Assembly (NCBI GenBank): GCA_934215545.1
Contig: CAKQAD010000007.1
Span: 1 to 57,138, forward strand
DNA length: 57,138 nucleotides
Origin: an uncultured Prevotella sp.
Lineage (GTDB): Bacteria; Bacteroidota; Bacteroidia; Bacteroidales; Bacteroidaceae
Direction: 5' to 3'
Position 1 is the stretch's first letter; the number at the start of each line of letters is the position of its first letter. The notes under the pieces are model-generated. The model ran no database searches. It was not told the DNA's origin and saw nothing but the letters and a program-made list of their open reading frames with translations. This document shows positions 8,900 to 16,965 of the stretch, piece by piece. A program made the position numbers and the translations under genes.

Positions 8900-9508
8900 A
8901 TGAAGACAAACAAGATAATCCCCTTTCTGTGGCTTCTGTCGGCAGCTGCATTGTTGTTGCCACTTGCAACAGCGTGCAAGTCGAAGCCCAAAACCACCGA
9001 CATTATAGCTCGCAAACCTGTGAAGGCGACTCCGCTGCCAGTGCAGAAGATGGGCGACTATGTGCAGAAGCGCACCGTGGAATGGCTTGGCGCCAACTAT
9101 GAGGTGCGTGTGGAGCGTAAGGCTGATAGCGAGATGCCTCTTGCCCTCGACGAGCAAGGCAACAAATACTACGACAACCGAATTACACTCAGCATACTAC
9201 GTCCTGATGGAACGGAGTTCTTCCGTCATACCTTCACTAAGGAAAGTTTTGCCTCGTATGTGGATGAGGCTAATATGAAAGGCGCTTTGCTCGGCATTGT
9301 GTTCGATAGGGCAGAAGGTGCCAGCCTATGGTTTGCTGCCAGCGTGGGTTCGCCCGACAAGATGAGCGATGAATATGTGCCGTTGCTACTTAAAATAAGT
9401 CGTGGCGGTGGCATAAGCATAGCCCGCGACACACAGCTCGACACCACCAATGCCGATGATACAGGCTCAGGTGGCAACACTGTCGACGACGAGGATGATG
9501 GTGTGTAA
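8900..9508 (+). CDS. DUF4738 domain lipoprotein
   Basis: 202 residues. A signal peptide ends in the lipobox LATAC (Cys26), so it is a lipoprotein. The middle contains YYDNRITLSILRPDGTEFF followed by HTFTKESFASYV, the pattern of the Bacteroidales DUF4738 family (function unknown). The C-terminus is low-complexity, rich in Asp, Gly and Thr. It is monocistronic: its own promoter sits directly at the ATG and a terminator follows. It diverges from the DUF4230 pair with only 62 bases between start codons. Confidence 0.75.
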   Translation: MKTNKIIPFLWLLSAAALLLPLATACKSKPKTTDIIARKPVKATPLPVQKMGDYVQKRTVEWLGANYEVRVERKADSEMPLALDEQGNKYYDNRITLSILRPDGTEFFRHTFTKESFASYVDEANMKGALLGIVFDRAEGASLWFAASVGSPDKMSDEYVPLLLKISRGGGISIARDTQLDTTNADDTGSGGNTVDDEDDGV

Positions 9509-9536
9509 GGCTTAACAATGAATAAGGGACAGGCAT

Positions 9537-9599
9537 AAAAAAGCACAGACGAATGTGTTGACGAGAGAAGAAACTCGCATCCATCCGTCTGTGCTTTTT
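9537..9599. terminator. Bidirectional terminator between convergent genes
   Basis: Arms 9537-9551 and 9586-9599 (AAAAAGCACAGACG and its complement) pair perfectly, with A- and T-runs on both sides. It separates the DUF4738 lipoprotein from the convergent S4 protein gene. Confidence 0.82.
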
Positions 9600-9647
9600 A
9601 TATGTGTTGAACATCAATGCATAAGTGCAGGATGTACCTGTTTTTAG

Positions 9648-9666
9648 AGATTTAACCCAAATCGGT
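9648..9666. repeat. Copy of the dispersed AACCCAAATCGGT repeat
   Basis: These 19 bases are identical to 990-1008. As there, the repeat covers a stop codon, here of the S4 gene on the opposite strand. Confidence 0.5.
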
Positions 9667-10077
9667 GTCGTCCTCGTCGTCGATGTCGAATCCGAACATG
9701 GCTGGATCGACAAAGGCATCAAGGGCGCGGCGCTCCTTCTTGGTAGGGCGGCCAGTGCCGCGAGCGCGGTCGACGAAGCCGCTTATGCGACTCATCTCAA
9801 GCAGTTCGTATTGCTTCGGGTCGGTGACATTCTCGTAAATCTCGGGCAAAAGTTTTGCGCCCACGCGCTGCTCAATAGTCTTGAGAATGCGGAAGGAGTA
9901 AACCACTGGTGGCTTCTTTACACTCACCACCTCGCCAGCCTTCACCATGTGGCTTGGCTTCACGTTCTGCCCGCCAATGGTGACGCGGCTGTTCTTGCAA
10001 GCGTCGGCAGCAATGGAGCGTGTCTTGAATATGCGTGCTGCCCATAGCCATTTGTCTATGCGTGCTGTTTCTGCCAT
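9652..10077 (-). CDS. S4-domain RNA-binding protein, Hsp15-like
   Basis: 141 residues. The N-terminal S4 domain (about 7-65) begins RIDKWLWAARIFKTRS, typical of the HslR/Hsp15 group, which binds stalled 50S subunits carrying a nascent chain. The C-terminal half is basic (RGTGRPTKKERR) and then ends in an acidic tail (DIDDEDDTD). It lies just downstream of pth, another stalled-peptide recycling factor, consistent with a ribosome-rescue role. The stop codon falls in a copy of the dispersed AACCCAAATCGGT repeat (9648-9666). Confidence 0.85.
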   Translation of the reverse strand: MAETARIDKWLWAARIFKTRSIAADACKNSRVTIGGQNVKPSHMVKAGEVVSVKKPPVVYSFRILKTIEQRVGAKLLPEIYENVTDPKQYELLEMSRISGFVDRARGTGRPTKKERRALDAFVDPAMFGFDIDDEDDTDLG

Positions 10078-10121
10078 ATGGAGATGTTTTTTAAAGTTTG
10101 AAATTCAAAAAATCAAAACCC

Positions 10122-10700
10122 TTATTTGTTTTTCTTTCCGAGCTTATTGTATTGGTTCATGGTGATGTTGATGCCTGCCAATACGAAGCTTTTGATTATG
10201 TCGACAGCCTGAACAATAGAAGACTGTAGTATAGCCATGTCGTCGGCAGTGTATTTGCCAAGCACCCAGTCTACCTGTCCGCCACGCTGAAACTCGTTGC
10301 CGATGCCCATGCGCAGACGCGGATATTGCTGTCCGATGAGTTGCTGTATGTTGCCCAGTCCGTTATGCCCGCCGTTGGAGCCGCTGCCCTTCAGTCGGAA
10401 GTCGCCGAGCGGCAGCGACAGGTCGTCGACCACTACGAGCATGTTGCTTTGGTCGATATTCTCCTTTTGCAGCCAATAGCGCACGGCGTTGCCGCTGAGG
10501 TTCATGTAAGTGGTGGGCTTCAGTATGAACACCTTACGCCCCTTTATAGACGCCTCTGCCACAAAGCCATAGCGCTTGTCGGCAAAGCTTACTCCCAATG
10601 CTTTAGCCAGTTCGTCGACCACCATAAATCCCGTGTTGTGTCGGGTGCAGTCGTATTCGTCGCCAGGGTTGCCGAGACCCACAATAAGATATTTTTCCAT
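10122..10700 (-). CDS. pth: Peptidyl-tRNA hydrolase
   Basis: Cleaves peptidyl-tRNA released from stalled ribosomes. 192 residues, normal length. Key residues are visible: N11 in [10 protein letters not shown], catalytic H21 in [17 protein letters not shown] with its substrate-binding Asn, and the Asp-containing [10 protein letters not shown] followed by [11 protein letters not shown]. It is downstream of rplY, with an intrinsic terminator between them, and 44 bases upstream of the S4 gene, with which it probably shares a transcript. Confidence 0.96.
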   Translation of the reverse strand: MEKYLIVGLGNPGDEYDCTRHNTGFMVVDELAKALGVSFADKRYGFVAEASIKGRKVFILKPTTYMNLSGNAVRYWLQKENIDQSNMLVVVDDLSLPLGDFRLKGSGSNGGHNGLGNIQQLIGQQYPRLRMGIGNEFQRGGQVDWVLGKYTADDMAILQSSIVQAVDIIKSFVLAGINITMNQYNKLGKKNK

Positions 10701-10707
10701 TTCTTTT

Positions 10708-10750
10708 CAAAAAAAATAGCGCACTCGCCATGTGTATTGACGAATGCGCT
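10708..10750 (-). terminator. Terminator after rplY
   Basis: On the minus strand GCGCATTCG and CGAGTGCGC pair (10741-10749 with 10719-10727, one mismatch). TATTTTTTTTG follows. It lies between rplY and pth, so pth may depend partly on read-through or an internal promoter. Confidence 0.7.
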
Positions 10751-10772
10751 TTTGCTTGTTGTGCTATAAATA

Positions 10773-11366
10773 TTAAGCCTCTGCAGCAGCTGCAGCCGAC
10801 ATAGCTGCACGTGTCATCTTGATAGAGCAAACGATGACATCCTTGCTTGTTGCAATCTCCAGACCCTCGAAGCTCAACTCGCCAACCTTGATGCTCTTGC
10901 CAATCTTGAGGCTTGTAACATCGATGTCGAGGTGCTCAGGAATCTGCTGATAAGGAGCTGTAACATTGATCTTGCGGATAGAGAGGTTCATGCGGCCACC
11001 ATCACGTACACCCTGTGCCAAGCCGTTGAGCTTAACAGGAATACCGATTGTGATAGGCTTCTGGTCGTTAACCTCGAGGAAGTCAACGTGCAGAACAGCG
11101 TCAGTTACTGGGTGGAACTGAATCTCCTTAAGGATAGCCTTGTGAGACTCGCCGTCGATGAGCAAGTTGATAACGTAGATGTGAGGAGTGTAGATGATCT
11201 TGCGGAGCTCAGTCATAGGAACTGCAAAAGAAGTAGCGGCTGGCTTGCCGTCCTGCTCTGCGATACCATAGATGTTGCAAGGGATAAAACCCTCCTTACG
11301 CAATGTTTTAGAAGCTTTCTTGCCAAGGTCTGTACGCTTCTGACCTGTAACGTCAATCTCTTTCAT
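10773..11366 (-). CDS. rplY: 50S ribosomal protein L25/general stress protein Ctc
   Basis: 197 residues, the long two-domain (CTC/TL5) form. The N-terminal domain binds 5S rRNA (starting MKEIDVTGQKRTDLGKKASK). The C-terminal beta domain contains KPITIGIPVKLNG and GVRDGGRMN. The tail is Ala-rich (MSAAAAAEA). The order rplY, pth, S4 is common in Bacteroidales. Promoter TAACTTTG at 11473-11480 gives a leader of about 100 bases. Confidence 0.95.
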   Translation of the reverse strand: MKEIDVTGQKRTDLGKKASKTLRKEGFIPCNIYGIAEQDGKPAATSFAVPMTELRKIIYTPHIYVINLLIDGESHKAILKEIQFHPVTDAVLHVDFLEVNDQKPITIGIPVKLNGLAQGVRDGGRMNLSIRKINVTAPYQQIPEHLDIDVTSLKIGKSIKVGELSFEGLEIATSKDVIVCSIKMTRAAMSAAAAAEA

Positions 11367-11472
11367 AATGTGTTACTCTAAATTAAGATTTGATAATTGA
11401 TAATATTATTTTGCCTTAATTCGCCATCACACGAGAATATGTTTCTGTATAGATGTGCTCAAAAAAGCGGTG

Positions 11473-11480
11473 CAAAGTTA
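11473..11480 (-). promoter_or_regulatory. -7 promoter element for rplY
   Basis: TAACTTTG on the minus strand, matching TAnnTTTG. Divergent from the nusB promoter about 85 bases away. Confidence 0.6.
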
Positions 11481-11564
11481 CGCTTTTTATCCGTAATACA
11501 CAACAAATGGCAAAAAAAATGTTTAATATCGGGTGGTTTCCTTGGTAGTTATTGCAAATTTAGC

Positions 11565-11632
11565 TATTTTTGCAAGTGATATTAAGGCGAAGACTGTCAA
11601 AGTGTTGATGATGCACCCCGTCTTTTTGCCTT
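11565..11632 (+). promoter_or_regulatory. nusB promoter and structured leader
   Basis: TATTTTTG at 11565-11572 is the -7 element. About 10 bases later a stem-loop (11584-11594 with 11620-11632: AAGGC and AAGAC against GTCTT and GCCTT) ends in a run of five T, like an attenuator. A second G-rich stretch follows before the ATG at 11708. The 340-base gap between rplY and nusB holds no gene that I can see. Confidence 0.45.
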
Positions 11633-11707
11633 GCTCTAATCTTTGGAGGGCGACGGCTCTCTCAAAGGGCGGAGCTTTTACAAAGACATATTATAATATA
11701 TATTAGG

Positions 11708-12763
11708 ATGATTAACCGCGAATTAATTAGAATTAAGGTAGTGCAGTTGACCTATGCTTACTATCAGAATGGCAGTAAATTGATGGATGGAGCAGAGAAG
11801 GAATTGCTCTTCAGTCTGTCGAAAGCCTACAATCTTTACAACTATCTTTTGGAACTCATTGTAGCCGTTACGAAAGAAGAACGCCGTAGAGTAGAGGTGG
11901 CTTCTGCACGAGCACTACGTGAGGGCACAGACATGCCTTCGCATAAATTCGCAGACAACAAATTCGCCATGCAGCTCGAATGCAACGAGATGCTGTGTGA
12001 GTTTGCCGAAAATCAGAAAAATTCGTGGGGCGACAGCAATGAAAGCACAGAATTTGTGCGCACGCTCTGCAATCAGATAGAACAAAGCCAGACATATGCC
12101 GACTATATGGCAGATGCCGATGATTCGTATGAAGCCGACCGTGAGGTGTGGCGTAAACTCTATCGCCAACTGATACAGGAGAATGAAGACCTCGACGCAC
12201 TGCTCGAGGAGCAGAGCCTCTATTGGAACGACGATAAGGAAGTGGTTGACACATTCGTGCTGAAGACCATAAAGCGCTTCGAGCCACAGACAGGAGCAAA
12301 GCAAGAACTGCTGCCTGAATTCAAAGACCCCGACGATAAGGACTTTGCCGTGAAGCTGTTCCGCGCAACAATACTCAACGCCGACCAATATCAGCGCTAC
12401 ATGAGCGAGACATCGCGCAACTGGGATTTCTCACGACTTGCATATATGGATGTGGTGATAATGCAGATAGCAATAGCCGAGATGCTCACATTCCCCAACA
12501 TACCTATCAGCGTGAGCATAAACGAATATGTAGAATTGGCTAAGCTATACTCTACACCAAAGTCGGGTAGCTATATTAATGGAATGCTCGACTCCATTGC
12601 ACGCTACTTGGTGTCTACCGGCAAGCTTATGAAGACAATCGAAGACCGCCCAGTGCGCCGACAGGCACATCGTCAGGCCACACCAAGACTCAACAGAGCA
12701 CAGCAGGCACTCGAAAACGGAGAAGTGCTGCGCACACCAAAAGAAGAGACAGAAGAAAACTAA
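11708..12763 (+). CDS. nusB: Transcription antitermination factor NusB
   Basis: RNA-binding partner of NusE (S10) in rRNA antitermination. 351 residues against about 140 in E. coli: the NusB helical domain is in the C-terminal part (about 205-310, including FRATILN, MDVVIMQIAIAEM and ISVSINEYVELAKLYS). It follows a long helical N-terminal extension seen in Bacteroidetes NusB proteins, and is followed by a basic tail. First gene of a run with yajC, ybbR and coaE, an arrangement common in this phylum. A structured leader precedes it. Confidence 0.92.
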   Translation: MINRELIRIKVVQLTYAYYQNGSKLMDGAEKELLFSLSKAYNLYNYLLELIVAVTKEERRRVEVASARALREGTDMPSHKFADNKFAMQLECNEMLCEFAENQKNSWGDSNESTEFVRTLCNQIEQSQTYADYMADADDSYEADREVWRKLYRQLIQENEDLDALLEEQSLYWNDDKEVVDTFVLKTIKRFEPQTGAKQELLPEFKDPDDKDFAVKLFRATILNADQYQRYMSETSRNWDFSRLAYMDVVIMQIAIAEMLTFPNIPISVSINEYVELAKLYSTPKSGSYINGMLDSIARYLVSTGKLMKTIEDRPVRRQAHRQATPRLNRAQQALENGEVLRTPKEETEEN

Positions 12764-12789
12764 GAATTAAATAATAACAAAACATAACA

Positions 12790-13104
12790 ATGAACACTTT
12801 CGTACTCGCTGCACAGGCAGCACAAGGAGGCGGCATGGGCATGATAATCATGATGGTGGCTATCTTCGCTATCATGTACTTCTTCATGATTCGTCCACAA
12901 CAGAAGAAACAAAAGGAAATACGTAACTTCCAGAATGCACTTAAAGAAGGCGACAAGGTGATTACTAATGGCGGCATCTACGGAACAGTACGTCGTGTAG
13001 ACCTTGCCAACAACACATTGGAACTGGAAATAGCACGTGGCGTGGTGATAACAGTAGACAAGAACTACGTATTTGCTGACGCTTCTGCAAATCTGCAAAA
13101 GTAA
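12790..13104 (+). CDS. yajC: Preprotein translocase subunit YajC
   Basis: Small accessory subunit of the Sec translocon (with SecDF). 104 residues: a Gly/Met-rich start, one transmembrane helix (about 17-36), then FMIRPQQKKQKE and the cytoplasmic domain LKEGDKVITNGGIYGTV that defines the family. It begins 26 bases after nusB in the same direction. Confidence 0.95.
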   Translation: MNTFVLAAQAAQGGGMGMIIMMVAIFAIMYFFMIRPQQKKQKEIRNFQNALKEGDKVITNGGIYGTVRRVDLANNTLELEIARGVVITVDKNYVFADASANLQK

Positions 13105-13111
13105 ACAGAAA

Positions 13112-13160
13112 AGAGCATCGCTATACACGACATAAGACAATGGAGTGAGGGCGATGCTCT
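13112..13160 (+). other. Hairpin between yajC and the YbbR-domain gene
   Basis: AGAGCATCGC (13112-13121) pairs with its complement at 13151-13160 around a 29-base loop. On the plus strand the stem is followed by A-residues, not T, so it is not a standard terminator. It could set mRNA stability between yajC and the next gene. Confidence 0.45.
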
Positions 13161-13174
13161 AAAAACACCTTTTC

Positions 13175-14158
13175 ATGGAAAGACGCATAATCCAAATATA
13201 CAGAATTGTCAGAAATTTCTTGTTCAGTTCGGTGAACAAGGAGTTTCTGATTTTTTTGTTCTTTCTCGTGCTGAGTAGCATCTTCTGGCTTATGATGACA
13301 CTCAACGAAACCTACGAGAAGGAAATATGCGTGCCCGTGAGACTCGTGGGAGTGCCTAAAAATGCAGTGCTTACCACAAATATCAATGACACTGTGCGCG
13401 TAACCGTGCGCGACAAGGGCTACGCACTCGCCACATATATGTATGGAGAGCGAATAGCACCAATAAGTGTAAACTTTGCAACCTATGCCAACAGGCAATC
13501 GGGAGTGGGAGTGGTGCCAACTACCGACCTTACAAAAATGGTGGTACAGCGCTTCTACGGACAGACAAAGGTGGTGCAGGTGAAGCCTGAAAAGCTCGAC
13601 TTCTACTTCAACTTCGGACTTTCTAAGCAACTGCCAGTGCGCATGTCGGGATATGTAGTGCCCGGAAAATCCTACTATCTGGCACGCACACAATTCTGGC
13701 CAAACAAGGTAACGGTGTATGCCGAGAAGCGAGTGCTCGACTCGCTACGCTGTATAAAGACAGTGCCTATAAACATCGTGAACTTCGGCGACACCGTAAT
13801 AAAGACAGTGGCGCTCGAACATATAAAAGGCGTGAAGGTGGTGCCATCGACAGTGCGTATCGGACTCTATCCCGACATTCTCACAGAAGAGTCGATAGAA
13901 GTGCCCATAACAGCCATAAATATGCCCGAAGGAAAGGTGTTGCGCACGTTCCCTACAAAGGTGAAGATAAACTTTATTGTGGGTGCCAGCATGTTCAGAA
14001 GCATCAGCGCCGACCAGTTTATGGTGGTGGCAGACTATAACGAACTGGTGAGCACACCATCCGACAAGTGCCACCTTAGCCTGAAGTCGTGTCCGCAAGG
14101 AGTGCGCAATGCCCGACTGCAGATACAGCAGGTAGACTATCTCATAGAACAACAATAA
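13175..14158 (+). CDS. YbbR-like (CdaR-like) domain protein
   Basis: 327 residues with one N-terminal transmembrane helix (about 24-44, FLIFLFFLVLSSIFWLMMTL) and an extracytoplasmic part made of YbbR-type beta repeats, for example VPVRLVGVPKNAVL and VRMSGYVVPGKSYYL. In Firmicutes the relative CdaR regulates diadenylate cyclase; here there is no cdaA next to it, so that role is not implied. Its stop is 11 bases before coaE. No catalytic motif is seen. Confidence 0.8.
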   Translation: MERRIIQIYRIVRNFLFSSVNKEFLIFLFFLVLSSIFWLMMTLNETYEKEICVPVRLVGVPKNAVLTTNINDTVRVTVRDKGYALATYMYGERIAPISVNFATYANRQSGVGVVPTTDLTKMVVQRFYGQTKVVQVKPEKLDFYFNFGLSKQLPVRMSGYVVPGKSYYLARTQFWPNKVTVYAEKRVLDSLRCIKTVPINIVNFGDTVIKTVALEHIKGVKVVPSTVRIGLYPDILTEESIEVPITAINMPEGKVLRTFPTKVKINFIVGASMFRSISADQFMVVADYNELVSTPSDKCHLSLKSCPQGVRNARLQIQQVDYLIEQQ

Positions 14159-14169
14159 CATCACCACCC

Positions 14170-14745
14170 ATGCACATAGCAATAACAGGCGGAATAGGCA
14201 CAGGCAAGAGTTATGTGTGCAACATGCTTAGACAAATGGGAGTAAGTGTGTATGATTGCGATGCTGCTGCTAAGCAGCTCATGCGCACATCGCCACAGCT
14301 GCGCCAACAACTTATATCACTCATAGGCAGAGATGTCTACGACAACAATGGAGAGGTGCAGAAGCGTGTGGTGGCACAATATCTGTTGGCAAGCGAAGCC
14401 AACAAGCAAGCACTTAATAATGTGGTTCATCCGGCAGTGGCTGCCGACTATCTGCATTCGGGATGCGAATGGCTCGAAAGTGCCATACTCTTTGAGAGCA
14501 ATTTCGACAAGCGATTGCATTTCGACTTTGTAGTGTGTGTCAGCGCACCAAGGCAAGTGCGCATACAACGCATAGTGAGGCGCGACTCTATCGCCCCTGA
14601 GAAAGCAGAACAATGGATAGACGCACAGATGCCACAAGCAGAAGTGGAGCAACGCTCACACTTCGTTATTAACAACGACGGCATGGCAGATGTGGCACAT
14701 CAGCTGCAATGCTTGCTCAACAACATCAGCGACAAGCAACGATAA
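14170..14745 (+). CDS. coaE: Dephospho-CoA kinase
   Basis: Last step of coenzyme A synthesis. 191 residues from the ATG at 14170; the longer frame from 14089 was rejected because it overlaps the upstream gene and the P-loop sits right after MHIAIT. P-loop GGIGTGKS (7-14). Other conserved parts are YDCDAAAKQLM, the NNVVHPAV region and VVCVSAPRQVRIQRIVRRD. Follows the YbbR gene as in other Bacteroidales. Confidence 0.94.
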   Translation: MHIAITGGIGTGKSYVCNMLRQMGVSVYDCDAAAKQLMRTSPQLRQQLISLIGRDVYDNNGEVQKRVVAQYLLASEANKQALNNVVHPAVAADYLHSGCEWLESAILFESNFDKRLHFDFVVCVSAPRQVRIQRIVRRDSIAPEKAEQWIDAQMPQAEVEQRSHFVINNDGMADVAHQLQCLLNNISDKQR

Positions 14746-14843
14746 TCGCGCCAAGTTGGCTGTGTGTTGAAGCAAGAAAAGGAGAACATGCAATAACAAC
14801 AACGAGAAAACAATAAAAACAATAAAACAAAACATCAAGAAAA

Positions 14844-15287
14844 ATGGAAACAATTCTTTCAATAGCAGGAAAACCAGGACTTTACAAATTAGTGTCGCGT
14901 GGCAAGATGAACCTCATCGTTGAGGCTATCGACGACACACACCGCCGCATGCCGGCATTTGCTTCCGACCGTGTGACATCATTGGCCGACATTGCCATGT
15001 ATACCGATGCTGAAGACATCCCATTGTGGCAGGTGCTCAAGAACCTTGGCGAGAAAGAGCAGTCGAAGCAGTGCTCACTCAACTATCGCAAATGTTCTGC
15101 CGACGAACTCCACGCTTTCTTTGCTGAGGTGCTGCCAGCTTACGACCGCGACCGCGTGCACGACTCAGACATAAAGAAACTCATACAGTGGTATAACATC
15201 CTCGTCAACAATGGCATCACTGACTTTGAGACAGTGCTCGCTCCAACAGAGGGCGACAATGTTGACGACCGTCAGGAGGCAGAATAA
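14844..15287 (+). CDS. DUF5606 domain protein
   Basis: 147 residues, starting METILSIAGKPGLYKLV, the conserved opening of the Bacteroidetes DUF5606 family. The middle has ALASDRVTSL-type and CSLNYRKCSADELHAFF stretches, then YDRDRVHDSDIKKLIQWYN. The last 20 residues are acidic. Soluble, no signal peptide, function unknown. An A-rich leader replaces a Shine-Dalgarno site. It is immediately upstream of rsmA with one base between stop and start, so it is probably co-translated with this rRNA methylase; that hints at a ribosome-linked role but does not prove it. Confidence 0.82.
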   Translation: METILSIAGKPGLYKLVSRGKMNLIVEAIDDTHRRMPAFASDRVTSLADIAMYTDAEDIPLWQVLKNLGEKEQSKQCSLNYRKCSADELHAFFAEVLPAYDRDRVHDSDIKKLIQWYNILVNNGITDFETVLAPTEGDNVDDRQEAE

Positions 15288-15288
15288 T

Positions 15289-16101
15289 ATGGTAAAGACC
15301 GTAAGGCCCAAGAAAAACCTCGGACAGCACTTCCTTACCGACCTCGGCATAGCAAAAGCCATTGCCGACACGGTGGATGCATGTCCGGACATTCCCGTGC
15401 TCGAGATAGGACCAGGCATGGGCGTGATGACACAATTCCTTGTCACAAAACCACGACCAGTGAAGGCGGTGGAAATCGATAAGGAATCGGTGGCTTACCT
15501 TAATGCCACATTCCCTAAGCTACGAGAGAATATCATTGGCAACGATTTCCTGCGAATGGATCTTAACGAGATATTCGATGGGAAACCCTTTGTGCTCACA
15601 GGCAACTATCCCTACGACATCTCATCGCAGATATTCTTCAAGATGCTCGACTATAAACACCTCATACCATGCTGCACAGGAATGATACAGCGCGAGGTGG
15701 CACTGCGAATAGCATCGGCACCAGGCTGCAAGGCATACGGCATACTGTCGGTGCTCATACAGGCTTGGTATAACGTGGAATATCTATTCACCGTCGACGA
15801 GACAGTGTTCAACCCACCACCAAAGGTGAAGAGTGCCGTGATACGCATGACACGCAACGATGTGCTCGACCTTGGTTGCGATGAGCGACTGTTCAAGCGA
15901 GTGGTGAAGACGGTGTTCAACCAGCGCCGCAAGATGCTTAGAGTGAGCCTGCGACAAATATTTGCCGGCAACCCCGCATCGACAGAGTTCTACACCAAAG
16001 ACATTATGACACGCCGACCGGAACAGTTGAGCGTGGCAGAGTTTGTGGAGCTCACAAACATGGTGCAGGCTGAAATGGAGGCCAATACACAGAAAGACTA
16101 A
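15289..16101 (+). CDS. rsmA: 16S rRNA A1518/A1519 dimethyltransferase
   Basis: KsgA-type enzyme that dimethylates two adenines in helix 45 of 16S rRNA. 270 residues from the ATG at 15289; an upstream Met in frame would run deep into DUF5606. Motifs: KKNLGQHFLTD (8-18), SAM site EIGPGMG (39-45), VEID at the ribose loop, GNDFLRMDL, and catalytic NYPY (106-109), where the usual Leu is Tyr, as is common in Bacteroidetes. The C-terminal helical domain includes VVKTVFNQRRKMLR. Confidence 0.95.
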   Translation: MVKTVRPKKNLGQHFLTDLGIAKAIADTVDACPDIPVLEIGPGMGVMTQFLVTKPRPVKAVEIDKESVAYLNATFPKLRENIIGNDFLRMDLNEIFDGKPFVLTGNYPYDISSQIFFKMLDYKHLIPCCTGMIQREVALRIASAPGCKAYGILSVLIQAWYNVEYLFTVDETVFNPPPKVKSAVIRMTRNDVLDLGCDERLFKRVVKTVFNQRRKMLRVSLRQIFAGNPASTEFYTKDIMTRRPEQLSVAEFVELTNMVQAEMEANTQKD

Positions 16102-16152
16102 TAACAGGCGCGTGTGGCACACTAAAAACACCCTACCTACTCTTTGACTTAT

Positions 16153-16190
16153 CAAGTATTTTCATTAAATTTGCAAAAGAATAATACTTG
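16153..16190 (+). promoter_or_regulatory. frr promoter nested in an inverted repeat
   Basis: The -7 element TAAATTTG (16166-16173) lies between CAAGTATT (16153-16160) and AATACTTG (16183-16190), a perfect 8-bp inverted repeat with 22-base spacing. The symmetry suggests an operator or a hairpin at the 5' end of the frr mRNA. Confidence 0.5.
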
Positions 16191-16221
16191 AAAAATAATT
16201 TTGAACTAATACTATACGATT

Positions 16222-16782
16222 ATGTTAGACGTAAAAGAAACATTGAACGGCGCCCAGGAGCGCATGGAAATGGGAGCAATGTATCTTGAAGAGCAGCTTG
16301 CACGCATCCGTGCCGGACGTGCCAATGTCGCAATTCTCGATGGCGTACGCGTTAGCTCATGGGGCTCAATGGTGCCTCTCAACCAGGTGGCCAACGTGAC
16401 GGTGCCCGATCCACGCACCATTGCTATCCGTCCTTTCGACAAGAAGCAAATTCGCGATATAGAAAAGGCTATCATGGATAGCGATGTAGGCATCACACCT
16501 GAGAACAACGGCGAGATAATCCGTCTGGGCATTCCACAGCCTACAGAGGAGCGTCGTAAGGATTTGGTGAAGCAGTGCAATAAGATTGGCGAGCGTACAA
16601 AAGTGGAGATTCGCAACGCACGTCAGGAAACTAAAGACAAGCTAAAGAAAGCCATTAAGGACGGACTCTCTGAGGATTTGGAGAAGGATGCAGAGGCTGA
16701 ACTTCAGAAGATACACGACAAATTCATAAAGAAGGTAGACGAACTCCTTGCCGACAAGACTAAGGAGATAATGACAGTGTAA
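16222..16782 (+). CDS. frr: Ribosome recycling factor
   Basis: Splits post-termination ribosomes with EF-G. 186 residues, standard length. Hallmarks: LARIRAGRANVAILDGVRV, the domain II stretch VTVPDPRTIAIRPFDK, NGEIIRLGIPQPTEERRKDL, and the long C-terminal helix with EIRNARQETKDKLKK. It has its own promoter and is followed by a strong terminator, so it appears monocistronic. Confidence 0.97.
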   Translation: MLDVKETLNGAQERMEMGAMYLEEQLARIRAGRANVAILDGVRVSSWGSMVPLNQVANVTVPDPRTIAIRPFDKKQIRDIEKAIMDSDVGITPENNGEIIRLGIPQPTEERRKDLVKQCNKIGERTKVEIRNARQETKDKLKKAIKDGLSEDLEKDAEAELQKIHDKFIKKVDELLADKTKEIMTV

Positions 16783-16807
16783 ACACATTGCACTGACTGA
16801 TAAAGCC

Positions 16808-16883
16808 AAGGAGTAAAAAAGTAAAAAAGACAATAGCCTTTTGGGGCATTCGTTGTTTTTACTCTTTTACTCCTTTGTCTTTT
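16808..16883 (+). terminator. Terminator after frr
   Basis: Long stem: AAGGAGTAAAA (16808-16818) with 16865-16875, and GTAAAAA (16821-16827) with 16856-16862. A T-rich run follows. Confidence 0.75.
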
Positions 16884-16889
16884 TAATGC

Positions 16890-16920
16890 CATATAAAGGG
16901 CATATAAAGGGCATATAAAA
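16890..16920 (+). repeat. 11-bp tandem repeat upstream of rsgA
   Basis: CATATAAAGGG occurs twice in tandem (16890-16911) with a third partial copy to 16920. It lies 46 bases before the rsgA ATG, near where a promoter should be. Confidence 0.6.
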
Positions 16921-16965
16921 ACGCTGTGCACGAAGCACAAAACAATAAATATATACACACAGACA

